In this document: positions 12,616-24,848 of the stretch, in pieces
How the letters are laid out: each line of letters starts with the position of its first letter
How positions within the stretch are numbered: position 1 is the stretch's first letter
Origin: Kwoniella bestiolae CBS 10118
Lineage: Eukaryota; Basidiomycota; Tremellomycetes; Tremellales; Cryptococcaceae
Direction: 5' to 3'
Length of the DNA: 64,000 nucleotides
NCBI RefSeq assembly: GCF_000512585.2
Contig: NC_089242.1
Location: 3,224,001 to 3,288,000, forward strand
Position numbers and translations under genes: made by a program
The notes under the pieces: model-generated
What the model was told of the DNA's origin: nothing
Database searches by the model: none
Seen by the model: the letters and a program-made list of their open reading frames with translations, nothing else

Positions 12616-13061
12616 TGTGTTCTAGCCAATAGAGATAGTCTCCCATCCCGAAATTGTCTTGCCCATACCCCTTTCGCTTCATATCCCTTATTTCTATCGA
12701 TCTTGTTGATGACCCTCTATGTTTCTGACGTATATCCCGTACCTACTTAATGATTTCTGTTATCTCTTTTGAACTATGCAAGGTTATTGTGATGCTAAGT
12801 ATCCTCTGCACCCACATAGGTATTCATGTGTCGTTCCACTGAATCAGCTTACCCTTCTTTTGAGTTCTGTAAACAGTCATCAGACACATCATCACCGACA
12901 TGCATGAAGTTGAGTCATCGCTCATGAAGCGATCGGACGGATGAAGTATGACTATATACAATACGGGAAAACTCGTCTTACTATATCTGTTCTCCGTTGA
13001 CTGACCCAGCCATCCCTCCTTTGTCCTCTGACTAATTCAACAGATACCGAATCGTACAAAG
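12616..13061. other. Convergent intergenic region (CDC12 / ferric reductase)
   Basis: 3' untranslated sequence of both neighbours. No gene or repeat seen. Confidence 0.5.
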
Positions 13062-15520
13062 CTACCAATCAAAGGACTCCTGTTCGAATCGTACGTTAAT
13101 TCCCCTCCTCGCCTTGCTCGTTACCAACCTCCTAACCTCGTCTGCCATCCCTCTAGGCCCACTGACCAGTACCAATATTCTCTCCCTCTCCCCTCCATTC
13201 TCAGCTTTCTCAGGCAACTCCGAATCGAGGATCTCCTCTAGGTGCAGCCTACTTCCTATGACGATGTCCGAATCGATCTTATCCCACTTATCTTGACCTA
13301 CCATACCCTGTACAGCATGCACAAGCGGCTCAGTCCTAACACTCCAGAAGAGTTTGACTTTCCCCTGTGTTCGTAGTTGTGTTTCGGAAGGTGAAGAGAC
13401 GTGGTCGACGAGTTTGGGTAAGAGGGCTGTGACACCTACTCCACCTGCTATAGCGATTGCCTTGGAGTACTTATGGGATCGCTCGAATAGGCTGGAGGTA
13501 CCGTAAGACCCCTCGATAAGGATTGGTATACTTCTTGGAACACCCTGGGAGTCTCGTGGATGGGCGAGATGCGATAACGCCTCTGTTATGCCCTTTTCGA
13601 CTCGGATGAGAAGGGTGATTCGTTTGTTGCTGGCTGAGTCTGAGTCCGAGTGATGTTCGAGCTTGGATACTGAGTGGGCTGGTGAGTGAGGTCCCTCCGA
13701 GGGAGTGTGGTGATTGGGATCTTGCGAGTTGGGTTCAGACATAGAGGTGGAAGATAGTTGATGGATTTGGCTATCGTGCTCATCCAGTTCTTCCAATTTC
13801 GGCGTGACCTCCCCCTCCTTCTCGGATCCTGATTTTCCACCTACAGGCGAAGGCGCATCATACCCCGCAACAGAGAACGGATGACTCTCCCAAGGTCTCG
13901 GCAGCAAGCTCTTCCCCCAATTAACATCCAAAAAGTGGATATACACATATCCCCTATACCTAGGCGCATGATCAATATCCACTCTCAGATAATCCCCATC
14001 TATCCTATATACCCTCGCATACTTCCTCCCGCCTGATCTGGCAATTCTGACCCATCTGAATACCCTATCAAAAGCCCATACGGCGATTCCGACGATGATC
14101 CACAGCTCGTAGCCCCATTGCCTGTCGAAACGCCATACGATATGATGCCAGCTTCCCACTACTGCCAGGACAGCCAGCGAGATATGAAGAATGATGAATA
14201 GCTCGTATAACCTCTTCCTGAACATCCGGATAGACAGGGGGAGGATTAATGAGAAGCACAGGGTGGCGAGGACACCCATAATCCAATACGGTCTTTTCAG
14301 TTCTAAGTTATAGGACTCGACTCCCTTGGCGAGGTATATCTGGAGATATATGGCGGAATGAATACATACTTCGAGGGTGACGATGATACCGACAGTCTTG
14401 TGGAGAAGTATGAAAGTGGAGAATGACCAGTCGGTCAACCATAGTAACAAGTTATTCCGACCGGCATAGAGGAATAGTAATGGGAGATTTGCCAAGCACA
14501 GAACACCAGTCCGATTGGCTATGTAGGTTGTTATTTCCTGACGGGTCGAGGCGAACCATCCGTTTGGCTGGATGGAGCTATAGTCGAGAGAACAGCAGAG
14601 GATATTGATGAATATCAGATAGAGGACGAAGAGCGATTGACCGCGGGTCGGGAGGGAGAGCTGCCCAAATAGGGGAAGGGAGATTGGACGGGGGTAGAGT
14701 GGGGAGTCGAGATGCGCGTGGATTCGGTTGGACAGGGGAAGGGAGAAGGGGAGGAATCGGAGGAATGAGATGAGGATTGGGAGGGCGAAGCATGTCGTGA
14801 GGATTATTATGCTAAATCAGAGTTTGAAACATTAGATTAGCTTATTGGTTTGTCCTATGATCTCGATTTCAGATGTGTGCTTGTGCGAACTCACCCGTAT
14901 TTACTGTGCATCTTCTCGGCCCTCTGGAAATTGACACAGATATTCTTATCCGCAATATAATCATCTTCCAGCACCAACACAGGTACTACCATCGCAGCCT
15001 CCTCGTCCAAAGTCACATTGGGAGTAATGTGAATGCTCGAAAGAGCCTCTTGATAGCTCATAATCGGATCAGGCTGATCAGGCATCCTACCCACGATGTT
15101 CAATCTCCACCATTCCTCTCTCTTCTCCAATCCCACATCAGATCCGCAATGAGTGGAAATGCAGTAAGCGACAGTCTGGAGATAAGGTACATTGTCGGCG
15201 AGACATTCAGGAGAAGGCATCTCGGTAGCCACCTTTCCTTGTATCGTATCGTTCATACCCATATCCATATCATGTTGTCTTCTCGATAGTGATGGCGGAA
15301 GGACCACCATCGAATGACCTCCCATATCTTCCAGTACATCCTCGGGGTTACAATAAAGGTAGGTGGGAGTAACGTCTCGGCAAGCGGTGCAGCAGACGGG
15401 GGAGTACATGTCGATGCCGTAGCCTATCAGACCGTGCCCCTTTCGACCTGTTGAGTCGGGTGTGACGGAGTGCACGACAGTACACAGGAGGGTGAAGCAG
15501 AGAAGGAGGGGTAGTCTCAT
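13062..15520 (-). CDS. Ferric reductase transmembrane component (FRE family)
   Basis: This is a plasma-membrane flavocytochrome that moves electrons from cytosolic NADPH through FAD and two hemes to external Fe(III) or Cu(II). Two exons (15520-14895 and 14811-13062) give 791 residues. A signal peptide (MRLPLLLCFTLLCTVVHS) precedes an external Cys-containing domain of about 190 residues. The multi-pass membrane region follows, with candidate heme His residues in FILLHKTVG / CIHSAIY and in ILHISLAVLAVVGSWHHIVW. The FAD-binding motif is HPFSVAGY. The NADPH side shows AGGVGVTALLP and a C-terminal VRFEQESFDW, as usual for FRE proteins. A Ser/His-rich insert of about 70 residues sits between the FAD and NADPH parts. 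Which paralogue this is, and whether the substrate is iron or copper, cannot be told from sequence. Confidence 0.9.
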
Positions 15521-16280
15521 TTTGGTTAGATGTGGTTTGACCAGTAGAAAGAGGGTAATTAGATTGAATCAGTTTCGTATTGTCAGTGTACTTTCCAGTG
15601 GGTCCATATATATCATGCATATTCCGTACGAATGATGTCGTCTCTCAGCTACCTATGATCTTGACGCAAGGATATCATCATTCGACTCTGACCAATCAAC
15701 AAAAAGGCTCTTCAAACCACTTCCCACACCGAAACGCAAGAGCCACAAACTCAAAAATGTCTTGGCAAAAGTTGTATAAATTGCCTCTGAGGCATTATTC
15801 AGGGATTGAGTCCTTTGCTTTCTATGGGAGAGTAATCGAGTTAGTTATGAGTCCTGCCATAGACTGGGATAACATACGAGGCGTGGATAGATAATGAGGG
15901 AGTGAGCGGATCATGTACAGTACATCATATGAGATCACCAGCCTTCATCGTGTAATGGATTACAACGACGCAGCATTCTTGTGACGCACGACCAATTGAA
16001 AATTATGCCACTATAACATCTTGACTTTTTGTCTACAATGATCAGCTCACCACGAAATGCACCCCAAGCAGCTTTGTTCTATGTCGAAGCGAAACCGATG
16101 CATATACACTTGAATCAGAAAATATATGAAATCATGAGAATGTAAATGAGAATGAGGACGAAACGAATCTAAGCTAAGCTACATAGACTAGCTATTTTAT
16201 TATTCAATTTTTAACTTCTTCCAACTATGTCTACTCTCCCCATCATCGACCTAAGATACTCGTGAACGTGATCGAGTAAC
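15521..16280. other. Intergenic region (ferric reductase promoter / HSP70 3' end)
   Basis: The half next to 15521 is the ferric reductase promoter and the half next to 16280 is HSP70 3' sequence. A weak open frame at 15580-15894 (+) has no family features. No tRNA or repeat seen. Confidence 0.5.
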
Positions 16281-17533
16281 TTAGTCAACCTCCTCAACGG
16301 AAGGTCCCTCTTCGTGAGAAGCACCGGCACCTGGTCCACCAGCTCCTGGGAAACCACCTGGGGCGGCACCTCCTGGAGCACCACCTTGGGATCCGTAGAA
16401 TCGTTGCATGATAGGGTTGGCGACGGCTTCGAGGTCTTTTTGGTGTTGCTCGATCTCTTCCTTGGAGGCGGATTCCATGGTTTCTGCGAAGTTGAACAAC
16501 AAGTCAGCGAAAGGTCAAGTGTTGTGAGATGGAAATTAATGGGAACTCACCAAGAGCAGAGATGACTTCGTCAACCTTGGCTTGCAAACTCTCCTTGTCT
16601 GAAGCCTCAAATTTATCTCCGTTCTCAGACAATGTCTGCTTGAGAGAGAAAGCGTAAGACTGGAAGGAAGAAGAGATATCAGCATCAATTTGGTGTAAAG
16701 ATGAAAATGATTAAAAGACGCCAGTCAAGAGGAGATGTCGGAGGTCGCCGCCGCGCGAGTGGCGAGTGTGGCACTTCGCCTAATGCAAGGCAAAGTGACC
16801 AAAACATCGCTCATCGTCGCCAGCAACCTCGTTCTCAACGTCGACAACGTCTTTGAAACGATCTGGAAAGCACAAACTCACCTCCAAGCTATTCTTTGCG
16901 GTTACCCTAGCAGCTACCTCTGCGTCCTCACTAGCGTATTTCTCAGCTTCGGCCAACATTCGCTCGATCTCCTCCTTGGACAATCGACCCTTATCGTTGG
17001 TGATGGTGATCTTTGAGGATTTACCGGTGGTCTTGTCGGAAGCGTTGACATTCAAGATACCGTTAGCGTCGACATCGAAGGAAACCTCGATTTGAGGTAC
17101 ACCTCGAGGGGCGGGGGGGATACCGGCCAATTCGAATTTACCGAGCAAGTTACAGTCCTTTGTCTTGGCTCGTTCACCCTCGTACACTTGGATGAGCACA
17201 CCAGGTTGGTTATCGGAGTAAGTAGAGAAGACCTCGGACTTCTTGGTGGGGACAGTGGTGTTTCGCTTGATCAATGGAGTCATGATACCACCAGCGGTCT
17301 CGATACCCATGGACAAGGGGGCAACGTCCAAAAGCAAGAGATCCTGAGTGGCCTCGGAGGTATCACCGGTAAGGATGGCAGCTTGGACGGCGGCACCGTA
17401 AGCGACGGCTTCGTCGGGGTTGATAGACCTGTTGGGCTCTCGGCCTGAGAACATGTCGGATACAAGCTTTTGGATCTTGGGGATTCGGGTGGATCCACCG
17501 ACCAAGACGATCTCGTGGACTGAGGATTTGTCG

Positions 17534-17589
<56 letters not shown>

Positions 17590-18819
17590 TTGACAGAGCT
17601 CTTCGAATCGTGCTCGGGTGATGGAGGTGTAGAAGTCGATACCGTCGAAGAGGGAGTCGATCTCGATGGAGGTTTGAGCGGCGGATGAGAGGGTTCGCTT
17701 GGCTCGCTCACAGGCGGTTCGGAGTCTTCGGAGAGCTCTGGCGTTGGATGAGAGGTCTAAGTATAGGTAAACATTGATCAGTATACGTTCAATCAAATCA
17801 GTGTTACTGGAAAGAGAGAATTACTCACCCTTCTTGTTCTTTCGCTTGAATTCTTGGACAAAGTGGTTGACCAATCGGTTATCGAAATCTTCACCACCCA
17901 AGTGGGTGTCACCGGCAGTAGCCTTGACTTCGAAGATACCTTCCTCGATGGTGAGGAGGGAGACATCGAAAGTACCACCACCAAGATCGAAGATCAATAC
18001 GTTCTTCTCACCCTCGGTCTTCTTGTCGAGACCGTAAGCGATAGCAGCGGCGGTGGGTTCGTTGATGATTCGGAGGACGTCGAGACCAGCGATGGTACCG
18101 GCATCTTTGGTGGCTTGTCGTTGGGAGTCGTTGAAGTAGGCGGGGACGGTGACAACGGCCTTGGAGACGGTACCTCCGAGGTAGGCTTCGGCGGTTTCCT
18201 TCATCTTGATGAGAATCATGGATGAGATTTCCTCGGGGGACTGAAGTAAGGGAATAGTCATCAGTATATATACCTTACTGAAAACGATGTAAAGGGAGAT
18301 GGTGGCAGAGGGATAATCAACTTACGAAGGTCTTCTCCTCTCCTCGGTACTCAACTTGTACAATGGGTTTACCAGCCTTGTCAATGACCTTGAATGGCCA
18401 GTGCTTCATATCGGCTTGAACCTCGGCGTCAGCGAACTTTCGACCGATCAATCGCTTGGCGTCGAATACAGTGTTGTAGGGGTTCATGGCGACCTGGTTC
18501 TTGGCGGCATCACCGATCAATCGTTCAGAGTCGTTGAAGGCGACGTAAGATGGGGTGGTTCGGTTACCTTGGTCGTTGGCTGATCGATAAAAGTGTCTAC
18601 CATCAGCATCATGTTCTCTCGAGTGATATAGCAGATGGACTCACCAATAATTTCGACTCGGTCGTTTTGCCATACGGCGACACAAGAGTAGGTTGTACCC
18701 TATCATCAATAATTCAAGTCAGCGGCAAATTCTTAAAACATCTTTGATCATAAGGAGTGAGATGGTAGGGTTGAGACGGAAAGTAGACTCACCAAATCAA
18801 TACCAACTGCTTTAACCAT
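16281..18819 (-). CDS. SSA1: Cytosolic Hsp70 chaperone, SSA type
   Basis: ATP-dependent chaperone for folding, translocation and stress protection. Seven exons (18819-18793, 18699-18645, 18579-18326, 18240-17829, 17756-16882, 16659-16551, 16483-16281) give 644 residues. The start MVKAVGIDLGTTYSCVAVW is the Hsp70 phosphate-1 signature. Also present are IFDLGGGTFDVSLL, VLVGGSTRIPKIQ, the substrate domain, a Gly/Pro-rich tail (GGAPGGAAPGGFPGAGG) and the terminal EEVD that binds TPR co-chaperones and marks the cytosolic class. There is no ER signal or mitochondrial presequence. The coding sequence uses C-ending codons strongly (many GTC, ATC, AAC), as expected of a highly expressed gene. The numbering as SSA1 is by class; the genome may hold other SSA copies. 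Confidence 0.96.
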
Positions 18820-19643
18820 TTTGAATATCTATTAATGTATATATGTGTGTGTGTTACAGAAAGAGGAACTTTTCGTTGTTTGCTTCACTTGAAATAAATG
18901 TGAATATGTCTAGAGAGAGAAAAGAAGAGAAAGAAAGAGAAAAGAAAAAGATGTTAAGTACAGTTAGTGATGTGGTTCAACGGAGTAGGGCATAGGTCTA
19001 CGGACAGAATGGAATGGACTGGATTACGAGGGAATATACTGGTTCACACTATACATCACTGGGAAATTCGACGATGGAATCATCCAGAAACAAATGTCCG
19101 TATCTGCGAAACACGTGGGATGACGACTTCGGTCAAAGGGGAAATCTATATGTGGAAGGATTTAATAAGGAAATGCCAAAGGGAATGGTCGAATCCGTTA
19201 GTCCGCGGATGAAAGGGTTTGCCACTTTTGGATTTTCGATGAGGGCTCTGGGAAGGGATTGAACGGACGTAACGATGGAATGGTTTAAGACAAGTCACGT
19301 GACTTCGATGGTGTTGGTGATGACCGGAGGTTAGGATAGATGTTGGGAAAATCAGGTGAAAGTATGGTGAATACAGCTGTAAGAGATGAAGAGTTGCGAA
19401 TGCTGGACAAAAGATGGGCGAGGAAAGAGCGACACAAGACTGCCACTCTACTTGAAGTGCAACGAAGAAAGCCAAAGGACCCCGCTTTTACCGCAATGCG
19501 GAGTGAAGGTAGAATATACATGATACATGAACATGATGTGATCTCATCTGTATACAACTTTGGATTATCTATACATTCGATATTCGTTCCTGTGCTATAT
19601 GAGGATCTAGACCTCCTATCACTTCTTTGTAGTCGATGCACAG
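18820..19643. other. HSP70 promoter and 5' leader region
   Basis: A purine-rich tract at 18912-18951 reads as C/T-rich on the HSP70 strand, typical of a strong fungal leader. An AGGGG element near 19137 resembles a stress-response element, and a 14-bp palindrome sits at 19292-19305. I did not find a perfect array of inverted GAA/TTC heat-shock units by eye. Confidence 0.45.
19292..19305. promoter_or_regulatory. AAGTCACGTGACTT palindrome (Cbf1/bHLH-like)
   Basis: A perfect 14-bp palindrome around CACGTG, about 470 bp upstream of HSP70 and about 340 bp downstream of the DAD4 stop. It is the longest of the three related sites in the window. Function is inferred from the motif. Confidence 0.45.
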
Positions 19644-20133
19644 CTATACTGGTTCAGGCATTTGCTTCACCGCATTGAGGTTATAAGCCACGTTCCTCGA
19701 GTAATTGGCGAAGAGCTGAGCGGCAATGTGCACGTCGGATGATGAGTCGAGGAATTCCTAGAATACGAATGAGATTTAGCATCGAATCCACTGTGCTCCA
19801 TTCTTTGATTGAGAGGGAGATAGACTCGGATATAGTCGGCGGTATATGGTAAGATACCATCAGTATCACCAAAAAAGGAGCACTATGCACTTTTATCGTT
19901 TCTCATCGAGTAGAAGTAGACGGAACATCGACCCACTTTTATACAATGGTTCATCTCCATGATGGCTTCGTTGCATTTATCCTGAGGGTTGACAATGCGC
20001 CATTAGTGATATGTCATTTCACGCGAGAAGTTCCGGTGAGACAGGATATCATGGTAGAAATGTCAATACGCACCACATTCTTGATGATTCGTTCGAGCAG
20101 GACAGCTTGCTCGGCTTCGTGTGGGTTTTCCAT
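19644..20133 (-). CDS. DAD4: DASH complex subunit Dad4
   Basis: Dad4 is a small helical subunit of the DASH/Dam1 ring that couples kinetochores to spindle microtubules. Three exons (20133-20074, 19981-19937, 19757-19644) give 72 residues, the same length as yeast Dad4. The product opens MENPHEAEQAVLLERIIKNV and continues with DKCNEAIMEMNHCIKEFLD. The MENPHE start, the RII-x-N segment and the NExI pattern are diagnostic of the family. All joins are in phase 0, with donors GTGCGT and GTGGGT and acceptors CAG and TAG. Because the exons are only 45-114 nt, the gene is easy to miss. It is divergent from ERG25 and shares its 600-bp promoter region. Confidence 0.9.
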
Positions 20134-20738
20134 GTTGTATGAGAGATGAATGCTATGGATGCTAAGCGTGATGCTATGGTGATATAGATGGTTCGCTGAT
20201 GTTTACGAGCAGAGTCGCGTTGATCTTGTTCGTGTTTTGCTTTTCTGTCCACTGTTCCAGCGGAAGTAACAAATGGATTCTGATTGGGGAGTATGTATGG
20301 GTGTTACACGTGGTTGGGTTGTGGCAACAAAGGATAAACAAAGGTGAGTTTGTGCTTGATTTTTATCGTTCCACTTTCGATTTCTGCTACGAGTTTGAAC
20401 CCTGAATGGTTGAGCATAGACCGTCGTTTATTTTTCAGAAATTAGATGGACAAGATGGTGGGTGGGATGGGATGATCGCGTTGTTGTTGCCGTCGTTGTT
20501 CTGATGTTCTGATACGATCTCTGGTTTTTTGAATTTCACTTTGAATTGACATTCCGATCCAATCCGACCAAACCATTTAAATACCTTTTCTCTCTTCTCG
20601 TTCTTTATTCCTTTTGCTTGTTCATCCCCTCATCCTCAAGCATATACAGAAGAGTCTCACTCTTTTACTCTTCTTCCTTTATTTCTCTTTCTTTCTTTTG
20701 CTCTTTTCACCATCGCTAGGGATTATTCGCCCGTCACC
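20134..20738. other. Divergent promoter region (DAD4 / ERG25)
   Basis: The last 120 bases before ERG25 are strongly C/T-rich (ctcttctcgttctttattcc and similar), a typical fungal leader for a well-expressed gene. atgggatgat at 20467-20476 is an 8/10 match to the reverse complement of the fungal sterol element ATCACCCCAC, which is weak evidence of Sre1 control. Confidence 0.4.
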
Positions 20739-22256
20739 ATGTCAGCAGTAGCCATGGATTTCCTCCAGAAATATGCCCCGGTCGTAGCGGACCAGTTCGT
20801 AACCATGAACTCCACCCAAGCTCAGAACACCCTGTATGGCGATGTCAACTTGGAATCGCTCAATTGGTTGGAGAGGACCTGGGCGAGTTATTATATCTGG
20901 ATGGGGAACCCGGTTTTGGCCACTGGTCTGATGAGTTTCTTACTTCACGAGGTGGGTTAAGGTCATGCTCTCCTTTTCCAATCCACTTGTACTAGTATGA
21001 CACACCGGAGCAGATTGAGCTGATCATTGATGGATATGATGATAGATCGTCTACTTCGGCAGAGCTATTCCATGGTTGATCATCGATGCGATTCCCTACT
21101 TCCATCAATGGAAGATCCAACCTGTAAGTGTAATGTCCCATTCTCAAGACTACTTGTCACGTATACTCCTCTCTTCTTGTCCCGATGACGAGGATCATCT
21201 TATGGCATGAATAATGCTGATTTTCTACAAATCGTTACAGGACAAACACATCACCAAAGAACAAATTTGGAAATGTACCAAAGTCGTTCTCATAACCCAT
21301 TTCACCTGTGAACTCCCCTTGATCTACCTCTTCCACCCTATCTGCTGTTACTTCGGTATGGCAACTTACGAGGTCCCCTTCTCCTCTATCGGATTGATGG
21401 CCGCTCAGATCGCTTTCTTCTTCGTATTTGAGGATACCTTCCATTATTGGGCTCATAGGGGTTTACACTACGGTCCATTCTATAAGAATATTCATAAGTT
21501 GCATCATGAGTTTAGTGCTCCTATTGGATTGGTATGTGTTTTCCCTATATATCATCCATCATTTATCACACGTGATTTCGCATTACCTATCAATCATTAT
21601 GCGACACATAGTCCAAATAGTCATCGATGGAATTTAGCTAATCTGAATAATAATCGTAGGCCGCAGAATACGCCCACCCCCTCGAAGTCCTAATCCTAGC
21701 CCAAGGAACCATCTCCGGCCCATTCCTCTACTGTCTCTTCAGAAAGGATCTGCACATCCTCACGGTCTACATCTGGATTACCTTGAGATTATGGCAAGCT
21801 GTAGATGCTCATTCAGGATACGATTTCCCTTGGTCTCTTAGACATATCATCCCGTTCTGGGCTGGTGCGGATCACCACGATTATCACCATATGGCGTTCA
21901 CCAATTGTTTCTCCACGTCTTTCAGGTGGTGGGATTTCTCGCTTGGTACCGATTCTAAGGTGGGTTCCCATTTCCGCTTCCACTTCAGAACAGTCCATGT
22001 CCCCTCTGCTCCGTCAATCCGTGTTCACAGCAATATCATTGTCCCCTTGAATTTTTGGCTAATTTCCTGTTCACTTGCACAGTACCACGCATACAAGAAA
22101 CGACTCGCAGCTGCCAAAGCGAACCAACGAGCCAAGATTGAGCAAGAGGAGAACGAACGAGCGATACAAGAGGGTCTTGAAGCTGAGCGATTGGTCTTGA
22201 TGGGTGGTCCCAATAAGATCGAAAAGATCAAGATTGGAAGTGGTAAGAAGCAATAA
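20739..22256 (+). CDS. ERG25: C-4 methylsterol oxidase
   Basis: This ER di-iron enzyme oxidises the C-4 methyl groups of 4,4-dimethylzymosterol in ergosterol synthesis. Five exons (20739-20951, 21046-21123, 21241-21531, 21660-21959, 22083-22256), all joined in phase 0, give 351 residues. The three histidine boxes of the fatty-acid hydroxylase superfamily are present: FHYWAHR near 165, HKLHH near 182 and HHDYHH near 266. Hydrophobic segments flank them. The C-terminal tail is Lys/Glu-rich and ends KIKIGSGKKQ, which may act as a Lys-based ER retrieval signal (inference). Length and box spacing are normal for the family. Confidence 0.95.
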
Positions 22257-23209
22257 TAGGTGGGGAAGGGGTGAATGAAGATGGACTATGTTCATAGAGA
22301 TTAGAGGTAGATTAGAATATAGCACTACGTATCCATGACAATTCAAATACGATCATATACCTGAGATCTCATTTGTTACTCGATATGGGGTCTCAGGTGT
22401 ACGTTTCTCGATATACCCAAATAATTCGATACCTAACATGTTATGACATGTGATTGCATATGGGCCATAGTTTTGCGGTGAATGATCCATTGCATGCAAC
22501 TCAGTGGTTGCGCTTTTGTTGCATCTTGCTGCTGATCGCACAACATTGTATGCTCTGTGTTGCACTGATGAGGTTTGTCCAAGGATGTATACATAGTCGT
22601 ATGATACCCCTCGGCCGATGATGAGCAAATCTTGTATGAATCTGAATGGATGTATGGGTTGTAAGCAAATCAAATGAATTTTATTGGTTCCGCCACTCTA
22701 TGTGAGTTGTATGATGATCGGGTAAGTTAGGGTGGTGCTGTATCCGCGTATACTCTACTCTACGCTTTGACATTTTTCCATGCAAGGGTTCATGGATATA
22801 TCCATTTTCACTTTTTCAACAAACCAATCCAAATCCATCCATATCTATCTGCTCAACGACCATCATCAAATCAACAAATCACAGCTACATATAAAAGGTA
22901 TATTATCCCGTAGTCAACCAAAGCTTAGCATCCTTTACTTTCTCCTCACTACACAACTACTTGAAACGAATCGAAAACGAAAAAAGAAAAAGGGGATATA
23001 CATAAAATCGTATCATCCGATCGCATACTCCTTCAACTACTCTACGACCCCCCTCATAACGCATCCCCCAAGTAAACAAAAGTTTACTCCCTCCCCACTC
23101 ATCCAAAATTCCACCCTCATCTTCAAACCCACCTCGTCTCCCCCTGCCCCTCCCAGCGCACTTCCACATCCCCACCGAAACCAATACACCCTGCTGTGAG
23201 ACCTGCGAG
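22257..23209. other. Intergenic region (ERG25 3' end / HEM3 promoter)
   Basis: ERG25 3' sequence, then a TATA-like element and an A/C-rich leader before HEM3. An open frame at 22780-23199 begins upstream of the TATA-like element and is probably not translated. Confidence 0.5.
22890..22897 (+). promoter_or_regulatory. TATAAAAG, candidate TATA box of HEM3
   Basis: tataaaag lies 313 bp upstream of the HEM3 start codon. Its sequence fits a TATA box, though the distance implies a long leader. No mapped transcription start is available. Confidence 0.3.
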
Positions 23210-24848
23210 ATGACCTCCTCTTGTCCATGGCACACCAACTCCACGGCCGTCAATCGACGTCCTGTCCCCGATCGAGATTTACTTCTGGCCATGAAAGCCC
23301 AGGCGAATAGCTTCGTATTGGGAACGAGGAAATCGAATTTGGCGTTGATTCAGACTGGACATGTTGCCGACGATCTTCGTTTGCTCCATAACTCCCCCTC
23401 TCCCTCCGAACAATCAGAGAATCAAGAAGAAGAAGAAGGTAGTGGACCGGAGAAGAGGGATAATGTTACACCCTACACATTCAGTATAGAATCCATGACC
23501 ACAGTCGGAGATCGAAACCAAACTACCCCCCTTCATCTACTCTCACCATACTCCTCTACCCAACCTGCCAAATCCCTCTGGACCGACGAGTTGGAAGCAC
23601 GACTCATCAATGGTCATTTCGATATGCTCATTCACTCGCTCAAGGATGTACCTACAGTTTTGAAGGATGGGTGCGAGATTGGATGTATGGTTAAGAGACA
23701 TGATCCGAGAGATGCCTTGGTGATCAAGGAGGGATTACCGTATACTTCGTTGGATCAGTTGCCTGATGGGAGCGTTGTAGGTACGGGGAGTGTTAGGAGG
23801 GTGGCGCAGTTGAAGAGAGCTTATCCGAGGTTGGTCTTTGAGGATATGGTGAGTTCACTGTTCTTTCTTGCTTCGACTTACCATTTCATCGATTCCCCTT
23901 CTTGCAGTCACAAAAACTCGGACATATCCTTATACCGTATCCCTTTGTTCTCTCCTTCGGCTTCTTCTCGTTCACGTTCTGACGATGATCTCATTCCCTT
24001 CAATTGCTTTACTGACCTTTCGTCTCCCTCACTTCCAGCGAGGAAACCTCAACACCCGATTCTCCAAGCTCGATAACCCCTCCTCACCCTTCTCCGCCCT
24101 CATCCTCGCCATGTCCGGCCTCTCTCGACTGGGCATGGCTCACCGAGTGGTCGCGACTCTCGAATCGCCCGTCCTGATGCATGCCGTCGGACAAGGTGCC
24201 CTCGCAGTTGAAATCAGATCAGACGACATGAGGACCCGAAATTGTCTCAGGGGATTGGGTCATTGGCCCACTGAATGGACGTGCGGAGCTGAGAGAGGAT
24301 GTCTCAGGGTATTGGAGGGAGGATGTTCGGTCCCTGTCGGAGTGGAGAGTGAGATTGTAGAATTGGCTGAAGAGGATTTGGAAGGATTGGAAGCACAGGG
24401 TGTTGAAGATCCTTTTAAGGGGGAGGATGAGGAACAGCTGAAAGATGATTCACCAATGTTACATTTCTCTGGACTTATCGATATCAAACCCGATACCCGA
24501 CCATCCACACCAACATTCTTCAAAAACTCTCTTCCACCACTTAGGAAACGATTCGCCAAATTGACTTTATCAGCCTGTGTGACCGCTACCGACGGGAGCA
24601 AACATGTACTGTACGAGCCCAAGTCTGTATTGGTCAGATCGTATAGACAGGCTGAGCGATTTGGAGAAGAGTGCGCGAGGGAATTGAGGAGGATGGGTGC
24701 TAGTGAGATTTTGGATGAGATCAATAGGATTAGGAAGGAGCGGGAGAGGCAGGATTTGGAGAGGGCTATTCAGAGGAGTAAAGCTTTGCAGGAGGAGAGG
24801 GAGAAGATGGGGAAAGTTGAGGGTGGGGAGGCTGAGGTGGTTGCTTAG
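23210..24848 (+). CDS. HEM3: Porphobilinogen deaminase (hydroxymethylbilane synthase)
   Basis: Cytosolic enzyme of heme synthesis that joins four porphobilinogen units into hydroxymethylbilane. Two exons (23210-23848 and 24039-24848) give 482 residues. Near the start is FVLGTRKSNLALIQTGHV. SLKDVPT lies in the first lobe, and GTGSVRRVAQL (about 191-201) carries the conserved active-site arginines. RGNLNTRFSKLD follows directly after the splice. The motif ERGCLRVLEGGCSVPVG contains the cysteine (near 309) that holds the dipyrromethane cofactor. The protein is longer than most relatives: it has an acidic insert after DDLRLLHN, a second one around EGLEAQGVEDPFKGEDEEQ, and a charged helical C-terminal extension of about 60 residues. 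A start at the later methionine MKAQANSF (about residue 28) is possible. Confidence 0.94.

Noticed and set aside
13062..14495. Ferric reductase starting at 14495
   Set aside because: That start is a TTG codon. The frame continues upstream to the acceptor at 14812 and joins exon 1 with the signal peptide.
15580..15894. 104-codon plus-strand open frame upstream of the ferric reductase
   Set aside because: No recognisable domain; lies in promoter sequence of the opposite gene.
16735..18225. Several plus-strand open frames across HSP70 (for example 17092-17448 and 17854-18225)
   Set aside because: They are antisense shadows of strongly codon-biased HSP70 exons and have no features of their own.
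18820..19300. Heat-shock element array ahead of HSP70
   Set aside because: Only imperfect GAA/TTC pairs with wrong spacing were seen by eye; a motif scan is needed before calling one.
22780..23199. 139-codon plus-strand open frame ending 10 bases before HEM3
   Set aside because: Low-complexity composition. It starts upstream of the TATA-like element, so it is probably not in the mRNA, or only as leader.
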